64,000 nucleotides of DNA from Symbiodinium sp. CCMP2592. Its lineage: Eukaryota; Sar; Dinophyceae; Suessiales; Symbiodiniaceae. Below are positions 11,500 to 23,900 of this stretch, piece by piece; position 1 is the first letter of the stretch; the number at the start of each line of letters is the position of its first letter. The DNA lies in assembly GCA_905221615.1 (NCBI GenBank), contig CAJNDT010001010.1, forward strand, positions 37,255-101,254, read 5' to 3'. The position numbers and the translations under genes are program-made. The notes beneath the pieces are model-generated. The model ran no database searches. It saw nothing but the letters and a program-made list of their open reading frames with translations, and was not told the origin of the DNA.

Positions 11500-12690
11500 C
11501 GCGAAACACTGCTACGCTCAAAAAATTCCAAAATTTCCAACCCCAGAACTCACGAAACACTGCAATGCTCAAAAAATTCCAAAAATTTCAAAATTCTGGC
11601 ATCTATGGCCAGGACGGGTGCAAATTCCTTAAAACTTTGGAATTTTTTTGAGCATAGCAGTGTTTCGTGAGCTTGGAGGCTGTAAAAAGTGTATTTTTTT
11701 TGAGCATTACAGTGTTTTGTGAGTTTTAAACCACGAAACACTGCTATGCTCAAAAAATTCTAAAATTTCCAACCCTGAAACTCACGAATCACTGTAGTGC
11801 TCAAAAAATTCCAAAAATTCCAAAATTCTGGCATCTATGGCCAGGGCGGTGGCAAATTCCTTAAAACTTTGGAATTTTTAGAGCATAGCACTGTTTCGTG
11901 CGTTTCAAGGCTTGAAAAAGTTGGTTTTTTTGAGCATTACAGTGTTTTGTGAGTTTTAAACCACGACACACTGCTATGCTCAAAAAAAGTGAGCCTTGAG
12001 GCTGTGAAAAGTGGTTTTTTTGAGCATTACAGTGTTTTGTGAGTTTCAACCCACGAAACACTGTAATGCTCAAAAAAAATCAACTTTTTCAAGCCTTGAA
12101 ACGCACGAAACACTGCTATGCTCTAAAAATTCCAAAGTTTTAAAGAATTTGCCACCGCCCTGGCCATAGATGCCAGAATTTTGGAATTTTTGGAATTTTT
12201 TGAGCATTACAGTGGTTCGTGAGTTTCAGGGTTGGAAATTTTGGAATTTTTTGAGCATAGCAGTGTTTCGTGGTCAAAAACTCACAAAACACTGTAATGC
12301 TTAAAAAAAATCAACTTTTCACAGCCTAAAAGCTTACTTTTTTTGAGCATAGCAGTGTTTCGTGTTTTGAAACTCACAAAACACTGTAATGCTCAAAAAA
12401 AATCAACTTTTCACAGCCTCAAGGCTCACATTTTTTGAGCATAGCAGTGTGTCGTGGTTTAAAACTCACAAAACACTGTAATGCTCAAAAAAAATCAACT
12501 TTTCATTTCCTCAAAGCTCACGAAACAGTGCTATGCTCAAAAAATTCCAAAGTTTTAAGGAATTTGCCCCCGTCCTGGCCATAGATGCCAGAATTTTGGA
12601 ATTTTTTGAATTTTTTGAGCATTGCAGTGTTTCGTGAGTTCTGGGGTTGGAAATTTTAGAGTTTTTTGAGCATTACAGTGTTTTCTGATG
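11500..12690. repeat. Nested palindrome cluster (about 1.2 kb) built from a TGCTATGCTCAAAAAA motif
   Basis: CACGAAACACTGCTATGCTC and its complement GAGCATAGCAGTGTTTCGTG occur many times in both orientations. Outer arms pair at long range: about 11502-11660 is the reverse complement of about 12525-12690, and about 11735-11910 pairs with about 12095-12270. Each arm shares a GGCATCTATGGCCAG core. The centre (about 11960-12090) and 12270-12524 carry extra shorter copies. There is no coding capacity. It looks like successive insertions of a foldback or MITE-type element into itself. Confidence 0.85.
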
Positions 12691-13816
12691 TCCAAGACAG
12701 GATATACTGATATACCGTATCACAAGATAATTGTGTGCTTACAACCGTTGTCAGGGACTGGAAGTACTATTTTGTATGTCTTCTGGAACAGCAAAGGTTT
12801 TCATTACTCTGGTTTGATAAGTATGAACAAGGCCAGCCTAGTCGTGACATAGTTTATTTCATGTTTGTTTTCGGAGGTTGGTAGATCTATGGCGGCAGCG
12901 GCACTGGCTCTAGTACCTGAGCTTTCTCGAAAATGGCTTTGGCCCTTCTTTGGCGAGCTTCACCGCCTACAAATCCAACGCCGTAACAATCGCAAGCCTA
13001 TCCAGAACTTGTTTCATTTCATATTGAATACTGTAGGAAACGGTTTGCATTTGGCTATCATCAGAAACAATGGAGACTTCCTATTCGGTTTCCTACGATA
13101 CATGAGTTTTCATTCAGTTAACTCTTATTGATGCTGTTCTATACCCCGGAGAAAAGTCGTAATTAGTCTTGCTTCATGTTTGGAAGGTTGCAAGAGCTCT
13201 CTTACGTGTTGCTGCAGACGAGCCTTCTTGTGCGCCCGCATATGCACATGAACTTTTCAACTCCAGGGGAGCTTTCCCATTTCTTATGAAGCAAAGAACA
13301 ACTATTGGAGTGTTGCTTCAAAAATAAACGGGCTCGTATATTCGACTTCCTTCATGTATAATGGACAGGACATGAAAGGAGCTCTTTGTATTTCGTAACT
13401 CTTAAATCAAATGCTAGAGCGATTAGGCCGCATCAGAATCGGACGCTTCACGAGCAGCGGGAAAGAGATGGCCCACGCACACAGACGTCTTCGTAAGAGA
13501 GACAATCGTATTTTTATTATTAGAGGAATGTTGACAAATAACACACCATAAAATGCAAAAACAACGTGGTTTTTTAGTATTACATGAACAAAATTAGCAC
13601 GCATTCCAGCATTTCAGCTTCTCCAACACATAAACTACCATAAATCCGCGGCCGAGATTCGGCGCCAGATTTTTACACATCGCGCCTTGCAGCAGCACGG
13701 TTTGCATGCACATGAGGTAAAGCACGATTGTATCGGTATTTACGGTGTTTTCGGTATATATGAGTTGTCGACCAATGTAGAGAAACAACCTGTGGAATAG
13801 CATGGAAGAGTCGGGT
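12691..13816. other. Non-coding, AT-richer stretch; possible upstream region of the CLC gene
   Basis: No exon is supported. Two weak frames were noticed: MAAAALALVPELSRKWLW from the ATG at 12889, and a basic peptide from the ATG at 13411 (MLERLGRIRIGRF). Either could be a 5' exon of the CLC gene, whose first supported exon is at 14056, but neither shows a CLC motif. Confidence 0.3.
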
Positions 13817-13843
13817 GTGGATCTTGGGGGGGGGGGGGGGGTG

Positions 13844-13888
<45 letters not shown>

Positions 13889-13980
13889 TTATGTGTATAT
13901 ATATATATAGATATAGAGATGTTATCTCTCAATCTCTCTCTCTGTCTTGCTCTCATCCTTCTGTCTCTTTTTCGCTTTCT
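13817..13980. repeat. Poly-G plus (TA)n tract, then a CT-rich tract
   Basis: GTGTGGATCTTGG leads into a 16-base G run (13826-13841), then ATAATATATA (13849-13884), then CTCTCTCT-type sequence (13918-13980). The first part is the inverted counterpart of 11371-11474. Confidence 0.85.
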
Positions 13981-14055
13981 CGCCATGTTTGAGATGGTTT
14001 GTTGACATTCTTAGCGTTGTTTTTCTCCGCGGGGTCAGTGTCATCTGAACGGAAG

Positions 14056-14910
14056 GTGGAGTTGGCCTTGGGTTGGTGACCTTGGTCTCCCTCGCAATGA
14101 TCTTCGCCGCGGTGGCTACGTCTCTGATCCATGGCGCTCTGGCATGGATTGCAATTCAGCGCCGGATTGTTGGGTTTGGGGTATGTCAGGGAACCCTTCG
14201 CTCGGCTTGTCTGAGTGCGAGCACCGAAACTCGAAATAACCTTTAGCCCCTGGAAAGACAAGACTGTCTTGCCGATGAGATCTTGCAGAAACACTGCCTA
14301 TGGTCCGAATGCTCATTAGTAGTCTGGCTCCCCCACGAATTTTTGCCCTTTATCTTTTGGGGTTCCTTTGTTGAAGCTAAATAGCCGGAAAAAGACTCCC
14401 CTTATTCTTAAGGGGCTACTGGAGAACCTAGTATGACAATGATTCCCCGCAAGCCCTATTCCCATTATGAAGGCATCAAGGCCCTTCTATCACATGTTGC
14501 AAGGCTTACGCCGCAAGCTGAAGGCTCGGGCCCATGTCACATTAAGACATGGCCTGAGTCTCGACTGACTACTGAACCCGAAAGTTTAAACCCTAAACCC
14601 TAAACCCTAAGAAAGAAATACAGTGAAGGCCGTTGACCCTAAAATCCAACGCATCCTCGCACGGCTGATGACCAGCTCTGCGAGCCGAAAGCCCTCTGAA
14701 CTTCGACACATGAAGAGATCCTACGTCCTCAGATTCACTTTCCCACAGCCGGGACCTTAAAAGCCTTAAACCCAAAATCCTAAAGCCGCAAAGCCCTAAA
14801 CCCCAAATGTGTCACTAAATCCTGTACCCTACGCGCTTCTCCACCAAGCTCAAAGAACCCACCGAGGGATCGCACCGGACTGCGGCGGGTCGGGCTCTGT
14901 GGAGAACAAG
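14056..14910 (+). CDS. CLC gene, first supported exons (helix C/D region and selectivity loop)
   Basis: Exon 14056-about 14173 starts after GGAAG|GT. It encodes a hydrophobic helix (LVTLVSLAMIFAAVATSLIH) ending in WIAIQRR, as expected just before the AP-x-x-GSG loop. Its 3' end is uncertain: GT donors occur at 14069-14082 by frame, and 14173 gives the required phase. Exon 14856-14910 encodes APDCGGSGSVENK and ends AAG|GC (GC donor). In the family this loop is GSGIPE. Here the Ser that contacts chloride (GSG) is kept but IPE reads SVE. The intron between them (about 14174-14855) contains a CCCTAAA run and a coding-like 45-codon frame at 14624-14760 that does not fit CLC. Confidence 0.65.
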
Positions 14911-17900
14911 GCAGTCTGCTGCGAGGTTTCGCCTTTCTGGAGCGTATGGCCTAAGTTAGGGCCCCAAACACCTGTGGCTTTGAGGCTTTGGGGATGTATA
15001 CTGCTTAGAATCGGTATAGCCAAGACTTGCTGTGCAGGTCCTATTGTCGGAAGAATAAGCCGGGCAAAATTTACGTTTGCCAGAGTAGGGCTCGGACATG
15101 ACACAGCAGTAACAACCCCAAGATTGCAGATTCTGGAGGGTTCAGGTGTGTAATGGTTTATGAAACCCCTGAGATCCCAGCGTTTGCCACAGCCCTAAAT
15201 TCCAGAGTTCCTGCAGGCCTGAGCCCTCCAAGAACGTTTGCTGCAGGAGGTTGCTCTGAATTACGAGTCTTGTTTGTATGCTAAATACGAAGAAATCCGC
15301 CCGGAGAGGAATTGGGTCGAAATGAGGGCCAGCCCCGCATGAGTTGTTAGTTCATTCTCGACCTGCCCAGAGCTGGCTCAACGGCTTCAACATGTCTGCG
15401 CAGTTTACCAAGCGCTTCTCGGCGGAGCTTCGTGGGGGTAGAGGTCTTCAGGCTACCACGGTTGAGGGTGCAGGGATTGGGCTTCCGTGATCAAAGCAAT
15501 ACATCACAGAATCATCAGCACTCCTGTTTCTGTGCTTGCAATCCACACCATAGTCACCATCACCCCCGCCACTACTTCCCTCATCATATCCACATCATCA
15601 CCGTCGTCATCGTCATTATCGTCATTTTCGCGGTTACCATCACCACGATAACCTGGCTAGCATGTTTGGAAGAGGCAGGAGCGACAACTTGCTGATCGAA
15701 GCTGTAATCGTCTAGAATCTAGCTCATCTTCGCTCCAGGAACTTAGGCAGAATCGAGACCAGTCACCCTTTTCAACCCCTTCACGTCCCTCCTTTCACGT
15801 TCCCTCACTGCTACTATAAGATGCCCTTCAACACACTTTCTGTAAGCCGTTTTGGAAGCCTGGAATTTCCCGAGGCAACCTTGTGGTCCGCGCGGTGGCC
15901 GTGATCCTGTCCAATGCAACCGGCTTCCCCGTTGGACGGGAAGGGCCGACTGCAACCCGGCTCACTGAGCCCCAAACCCTATAAAGCCCTGCCAGAACTG
16001 AAGCATAAAACCCCCAAGCAAATAAATTCTAAACAAGTGTAGACCCCAAACACCAGCCAAGAACCCCAACTCTCGACTCAATCCCTGCACTCAGGCCCTT
16101 AAGTCTTTCCAAGGTGACAATGGGAAGCAACATGGCCTTCCTTCTCTGCCGCGCTGTGGCCGAGACACGCTCTTATGCCAAGGACCACAAATTGAGGTTT
16201 GAGGATTTGAATCCAGGTGTGGGGCTTACATGTTTTGGTTGGATTTGGGGCTTGAGTCTTTCGAGTTGATCTCCTGGGGTTTGTATGAGGCTTTTCGGTA
16301 AGCCGGTAAGAAACTTGGTGAGCGCACAGTTTGGCTGCTACTGTGGGATGGTGCGAGTGGGAGACCTATCTCACACAACACTTCACAAGCATGACCCTGC
16401 CTCCAGCATGTTGTTGAGAAGTCCCCAAACCCCAGAGGACTCAACCCTGCAACAGAAAACCTCGCAACACCAAATCCCGACACCAAATCACGAACCTCTG
16501 TACAACTCCAATCATATGTGTCGCTTGTGAAAATATCGAACACTGTTCCACTCTTTCAGACCCTTCGTAAGATTGAAAAGGCTGCAGGAGACGCATCTAT
16601 AGAACCCGCAAAAAAATCAAGAGACCCTATGGACATCTTGGAAACGCTCATATTGCAGGGAACCATCGTGCTTTGTTAGCCCCAACAAAACTGGTGCAGA
16701 ATAACATGCAGCATTGAAGGAAGCCGGGCATACTCCTGAAATTCTATTTGAGGCCTAGTGGTGCCTGAACCTAAACCCACACCGCCGTAAAAGTGTTGTA
16801 GGATCTTGGTCTTCGCCGCTACATGGAATTGAGGGGGACCCTTAAACCCCACCATCCCGCCCCCCAAACTCCGAAGGGGAAACCCCTAAACTCGTGAATC
16901 CCAAACGCCTAAACGGCATGGAATCCATGGAGTAACCCATTTAGCCCGTTTAGGTCCCTTGCAGGGAGCCTTGTGCAAAAACAAACTTCCAGCAATCATT
17001 CCTGCGCGCTCGTCTCAGGAGTGGGTGGACTTGCAGGGCGGCTCACCGGGTTCCTGGGTTGTTGAAATCAGTGGAGATCGTGTAGGGTTTAGTGGCAGCG
17101 CTTTCAGTTGGCTTCTTTGCGGCGTTTTGTGGGTAGGTGTTTTAGAATGCTAAGATTCTCTAGTTTTTCTTTTATTAAAGTGGCCAGAATGTCTCTTTTG
17201 AGAAGTAGAGCCTTGCAGGAACACCCGCACCCCGAAGACTCACCTGACTCCAAACTCTCAACCCCTAAGCCCCACACCCTACAAGTCCAGAGGTTATGGT
17301 GTGTAATGAGCAGCACCTACACTTCGCAACCGTCGCGCCGCATCGTCACAACAGCAATACTAGCAAAGCAAAGCCTCCAACAGCGCAACTGACGCCATTA
17401 TCACCCGCGTTGAAACTAACTCGAGATGAAGATATGCAACGATGTGGGCAACACACTTTTCGCAGCCCTTATGCCCGGCAGGGAGCGATGCTCGTTTTGA
17501 ACCGGCGGTTGCGCCAATCTAGGCACTACACGCAAACATCGGCAGCTTTGCTGCTTCGCCGTTATTTACCGGATGCTTTCGCCATGGAGAGGTCGGCGCC
17601 ACCGCAGGAGTACCTCGGCAAGCTGGCAGACATTGTGCATGAAGCCAGGCGTGCACCATCCTTTGAAGGCTCGCGTGGCAAAAGCCGAAGAGCTAATGAG
17701 CATGGTGAGATGCCATGTACATCTTGCGGGCAGTACGTTCCCACCGACGGGTTCTCTCCAAGAAAAAGCTGCTGCAAAGGATGTGAATCATTGAGATCTC
17801 TCGAATATCATCGCACATTGCGAGGGAATGCAAGCCGTTTGGTCTGTTCAGCACGGTCACGGTCGAGAAAGAAGGGCTTGCCTTGCAGCTTACACAGAGA

Positions 17901-20900
17901 CGATATCTTCGAGATGGTGCTAGAGCAGGACGGGCGATGCCACTATTCCAAAGTTCCGATGGAAATTCTTCTACCCCACTCCAACTGGCGCATGTCTTTA
18001 GAACGGTTGAACAATTCTGTAGGCTATGACCGTCAAAACTGTGTGCTGATAGCAGCTGAGTTTAACTCAAGCGACTATAGCAGGTTCGAGGGTGTGGATG
18101 TCGAAGATGTGCATGGCACAGCCCAGTGGTCAGTGGACAAAGTGCAGTTCCTGTGCAGTGCATACAAGCCGCACGTGGACGTCCAGGTGCTCGGGCAGGA
18201 TGTCATCGATGCCCATCGAAAGCCGTTCTTGTCAAAAGCACAAGCACCGTACAGCTACCAATATTTCAGAACACTGCGAGGCAGGTCGGCCGGTTTAGTT
18301 TCACATGCAAGAGACCGAGCTAGAAAAAGGGGTCAGGTATGCGAGATCAGTCACACAGACATCCCCCAAATGCTTCTGGAGCAGCAAGGGCGCTGCTTCT
18401 ATTCTGGAGTTGCGTTGCAATACAAACGCCCTCACACTGATTGGGTCATGTCCTTGGAGCGCCTTGACAACAACTTAGGCTATATAAGAGGGAACTGTGT
18501 CCTTATCGCGGCAGAGTTCAACACGACTGACGCCAGCAGCTATGCAAAGAGTGAAGTCCACGGGTCATCGCAATGGTCGCTTGCGAAAGTGATGCATGTT
18601 TGGGGCAGGGCGGGCTTTCTTTGAGGTGGAGCTCCCAACATTGACCACGGTTGGAAGACGTGATCTGCCTTGTTCGCGACAAAGATGACGCCAGCACAGC
18701 TGAAACCTTTGATCTGGTTGTTCTGGTTGAGTTCTTTTCGGAGCTGCTGACTGTGGTCACTGCGGGTCGCCAGGACGGAATTAAGACAAGGCCGTACGCT
18801 TTTATGCATTCCCACAGAATTCCATGGCAAACTTGTAGATATCGCGCAGCTCATGTGGCAACGTTACTAGCGGCTTGCTGGCCCAGTGCTACATAGCACC
18901 CCGCCGTCATGCAAAGCATTGCTTCTGCGCTGCGAGGTGATGGCACACTTGAACAACCTGTTGCTTGTCCCAACCGTCGCTGGACCGGAAGCGGGCGCAG
19001 TGGCTGGATGCGTCGATACACCAAAAGCCCGACCTGGGCAGAGTGCATCATGCGTATTTCCGCTTTTGCAGAAAGTTCCATGGAGAAAAGCAGATATGAC
19101 CGCATGCCCTCGACTTGCAAGGGAGCATCGTGTTTGGAGTTTGAGGATTCTCCATGAGGCTGCGTGGTACGGTGCCACTAAACAGGTTCAGCTTGTTCGA
19201 TGCACTCCTTACATCTCAATGGTTGAGGGTTCAGGGCTCAGGGGCCCAGGGATCTACAGTTCATGGATTCCCCGGGGTGTGGGGATTCGGTTTGAGGGTT
19301 GATGAGCATGCTACATGTCCCTACAAGCTGCCAATGGAAGTCCAGCTGGAGTTTCGGGGTTTCGTCAATTTACGGTTAGCGTGGCCATCAGGCCTGCAAG
19401 AGGTGTGCTGAAGTAAGTACACTGCGAAATGAGCATCATCCATTCATTTCTCGACCACTGCCTCCGGAGTGTTAAAGATATGTTTCTTCACGCTGCATCT
19501 CCCCTCTACAAACCCCAAAGTGAAACCAAGCGGGCTCAAGTTTGCTGAACACAGACCCGAGTGCCCGAAACCTGCAATCGCAAGCCCTCTCACCCAAAAA
19601 TCCTATCCTTACGTACTGAAGTAGCAGAGACTTTTTGGCAGAAAGCCTAAATTCCGAAGCCTTAACCCTTTTCGGGCCTCACGGTTGAGGAGTTTTGAAA
19701 TTCAACAAGACAGAGACTTGGGCCCTACTGTAACTTCCAGGTGCATTGGCTGACGAGCGGTTCTTCGCGCGTGCCGCGCGGGTGGCCTGTGTCGTTGGCG
19801 GCGCGTGCCATGGCCCTAAGGTCTAAGTCGCACTCACTTAGGCCGTCATGTGCCGATCTTGCCAAATGGGTGATGAATTAAATGCAAAGCTTGAGATCTG
19901 AACTCTTTGGGTGTTTGTTGGTTTGGTTTGCCAAAGCACTCAACCGAGAATCTGCGGGCAACACCACAAGCCTCCAACATGTTGATATGCGTCTATGACC
20001 CCAGGTATGAGACTTTCCCAATCCATTGTGGCCCAAGCAGGACGCTCTTTTGGGGTCGCACGAGGGAAACGATACAAATTTTAGACCGAATACTGTTCAT
20101 TTGCGGACAAAGCCCATAGGACCAGGACGTATATGACTAGATTTCAATGATTCCTTTGCTGTCTCACTAGAAAGAGCACCAAGAGCCCGATGCCACCCCA
20201 GGTGGGTTTCTGTTTGCATGCTTCTAATTTCGTGAATAGGGGTGGTAAGATGGGGTCCGGGAGTTGTTGTAGTGGTTTTAGGCGCTAGTAGGCAGACTTA
20301 CCACATCAGTGAGAAGAGCTGCCAGGTGCAAATCCTGAAAGCGTGCACTTGTCGTTGTAATGCGGACTTTCTACACAGGGACCCTACCAACAATACTGGG
20401 TTATGATAGTTCAAGCATTCAGTTGAAGCGCAATCAGGATTCAGCTCGAGTTCCAGCCCGTAAATCCTGCACCCTAGGTGTGGGATGGCGATGATCTTCG
20501 ACTCACCTTTGGGCGGGATCTTGTACATGCCGCCAGTCTCAGAAAGCTGGTGCTCGAGGTTCGCCAGACTTTAACGTGTTTGGTTTCGGGTTCTGGGTGC
20601 TTCGTAGCTGAGCGGATACACTTTACACTTTTAGGGATAATATTACCCACTATAAAGCTAAAAGTGTACACCTTTTTGGGCTTACGAACTCAGCAACTAA
20701 GGATGGTTCTGGTAAAGGCTGGGGCGTAGTGCAGGCGGTCAGATTGAGAGCCGGGTTTAGGCGCTCAGGGTTCCTTGTGCCAAGAAGGCTGGCAGTTCAA
20801 AAAGTTTGCCCTCGTTAATACATGGGAGTACCCGAAGCTGTGAGCATTGCACTGTGGGGTCATGTCTCAAAGGGCTTGTCCTGCGGTGTAGGGGAATGGG

Positions 20901-23900
20901 CTCCCATCTGCATGTTAGCATGGAAATTCCGCTAGAGGTAAGCGAAGTCTGGTTACGCCGTACTTGATCCATCCTGTTTGGATGCCGGGAAAAATCCTGC
21001 TCCGTGATTTCCGACTGGATGCAGCCCGAACAACTGCTTTGAAACCTGCGAAAACCACTACCACACACCCGAGAAGCACGAAACCAAAGCCAGAAACCTG
21101 AATGTCTCAGTCCGTTAATTTGAACCCAAACTCCCAGCTCAATCTGACTAGTTAGGCCCTGGCTCCTAGGCCTGGGATAGCATGTCACTTCCCCAACCAG
21201 ACTGAAACAAGCTGATCACGAAGGTTCGAGGAAGTGACGAGCGTCTCCTGGCCTGTGGAGCTCACGTTCAAGGCTACCCGAAAGACTGAGCACTGAGCAA
21301 CGGGGCGGAGTTTTAGTTTAAAGTCTCCGAGTTTGAAGCTTCAGGCTTATCAGGGTATCAAGTTTCACGTCAGGTTTCAACGTTCGGGGGTAAGCACCAC
21401 GGCCAACTCCTAGATCGTAATGACCATGAACTGCAAGCGCCGTTCACGCAGGAATTCCAGTGCCTAAGCCCGAAGCTACTCTGGCACTGTGTTGGAGGTT
21501 TGCCTTTGGGCTTCAAGCTGCTTCTAGGCTTAAGTGGCTTCGGTCCCTGGGAGTACGAATATGGCATCATTATAAAGCATGCAGCTGCTGTAGTATCCTC
21601 TAATAAGAACACAGCATCCCTTCTTTACGGGCTATTCCTGAAGCGATAGACTTCCTAAATGCCGCGGCTGCCGTCTCTTAAAACCCTCAAATCTCAAACG
21701 TCTTAAAACCCTACTGGATGCAAAAAATCAGCAAGAATCAGCAATCCCTGAACTCCAAACTCTAGACTCCACACCCTCGGACCCCAAAACTCCCAAGCCC
21801 CTAAACTCTGAAGTCTACGCCTTGGTCTATAGTACATCTCTAATCCTTCCTTGCAGCTTATGGAGGCGGTGGTCGGCTGCACGATCTGCTCCTCAGTCAC
21901 CTGCTCAGCATGGTCGAGGCTTTGCTTGTGCTTCTTCTGGGTGATATGGGAGTTTCCGAAAATTGGGGGGGGGGGGGGGGGGGGGGGGGGGACCTTATCT
22001 TGGGGTCCTTATAAGAAGGATCCTGCTCTTCAGGGTATTATAATATTAGGGCCCCCTGTTTTTTTGGAAACTCCGAAACTTCTGAAGGCCCAACTTGGAC
22101 CAATATAGGGGCCATAAGAATCAATTACTTATATATTTTTGGGGTTCCGTATGATAATTATAGCATACTGGGCCCCAAAAATCCTATTCCAATTCTTGAG
22201 GCCTCTATATGAGATAGACTTGCGTACATACGTACACCGCAGCAATAGCTCAGTTGCCTCTTTGGTTTCAGCCTTCGGGTTGAGGCAGGGAAGATTCGGA
22301 TTTAGCTCACAGGCTCCACACCTCAGCAGACTCCCCCCAAACCCTAAACCCTAAACCCTGGTTAAGGGCTTAGGGTGCCCTGAAGCCTCTGATTTTGGCT
22401 TATTGGGCTGCAGAACCCAGCAAAATGCACCCGAAAGGCTCAAACAAAGTAAACCACATAAGGCGATGAGGCCAGCTGCAGGATTTGTAATGCGTATCCC
22501 TTATCCCAAAACCCTGTCATAATTAGAGCAATAGTTGCCCGACTTTCTGCAAGGCTCTCCAAACTCTTGAAATCTTGAAATCTTAAACCGAAAAATCGCT
22601 AAACTGTGGCAGCACGAAGGCCTCAAGCCTCCAAAGCCTACAATACACCCGAAGCCTTAAGCCAAAGCCCGACACAGCAAGCCTGATTTCCCAAAGTCGC
22701 AATTCTGAACCGCCAGAAACCTAAAACCCCACATGTCCAAGACACCTTAAACCCTAAACGCCAATCGGTCCAAAAAAGGTGTCTTATGCCTTGCTGAGAG
22801 TTTGCCAGTCGAGCATCCGGGATCCTCGGTGGCAGATGGTGGCTGTGCTTGGGTGTATCGACCTCGTGCTTAAGGTGCAGTCTTTCAGGTTCAGTTCAAG
22901 GAATAGTCGGGATTTCAGGCTTTTGGATTCTCTGGATTCGGGATACGCGTTACCTTAACAGAATTGCACTTGTAACCCAACTAAACATCCCACCAACTAT
23001 CGATCAAAGTCTCATAAGTTGCGCATAGTCGCGTTCTAAATACAGTTCCAGTTTGTTTGCAAGTATCCCGAACCTCTCAGGAGGGTGTCAGGAATTCACG
23101 GACTCTGCTGTGCTCTCAAAAACGTCAATTGATCGGACAAGCTCCTTTTTGCACAAAGACGTTTCAGCCCCTGAGCCTGTGTCGTACATTGAGACGAGAT
23201 GCGCAGAGATGGCTTTTGACCCGACTCAAGCACATTGACGGGGACAGTTGAGGTTATTATTATAGGGTTTCAAGGATTAGGAGTGCAGGCTTTCTATAAG
23301 GGCCTCGGGCGTAGAGAATGCCAAGCCACAAAGCGCGACAGCTCACGTGCGGCACGTCGGAATTTCTTGGTTCTTGGAGTCCTTGCATGAGCATTCTCAC
23401 TTTGTTGCAGGGCTGGATTTAACCGAAAATCCCGAGAACCAACCGCTGCTTCTCAGTACCTATACATGGTTTCAATGATAAGGATGCTCTATCTCAACTT
23501 CATTCCCTCTTATATTCTCAGAATACGGAGAAGCAGTTCGACGAGACTACGTTATCCTTCAGGAACCAACAACCAGCGGCATGCCGTAGCCGCTCTGTGC
23601 TTCGAGTTCCAAGTTTGTAAGGAGCGTAGGGTTTCGGAGTTGCATCGCTCTGGTGCCGAGGAGTTCGTCATCTTCGAGATGTGGCACCTTGCTCCTTCAG
23701 GATGGGCGAATTGCAACTCCGTGTTCAGCTTCGGCTGTAGAGTGTCGAGTTAAGTAAGGGTAAAGTATGGTAAAGTTCAGGGGTTTAGAGTTTAGGGCTT
23801 GGGGCCACCTGAAGAGCAGGAGAGGTTGACATGTTTGTAGATTTGGCTCATCGGGAGGCACTTCCGAGAGACCTCGTTCAAAAAGGGCTTGGGGCGTCGG

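Noticed and set aside
13848..13884. CRISPR-like or promoter reading of repeated AT tracts
   Set aside because: Plain (TA)n microsatellite; there is no spaced direct repeat anywhere in the window.
14624..14760. Exon-like frame PKIQRILARLMTSSASRKPS
   Set aside because: It lies between two CLC exons whose products are adjacent in the family; the peptide matches no CLC segment.
15226..15327. Exon-like frame ALQERLLQEVALNYESCLYA
   Set aside because: It looked coding and in phase, but the exon 14856-14910 joins 15371 directly and supplies the GSG motif, so this frame would break the CLC fold. Kept only as a possible alternative exon.
21370..21612. Frames on the opposite strand within CLC introns
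   Set aside because: No splice signals, family or composition support on that strand.
22779..22874. Exon-like frame VSYALLRVCQSSIRD as a CLC exon
   Set aside because: It needs a different donor in the previous exon and breaks phase with the exon at 25015; a second frame in the same stretch is also open.
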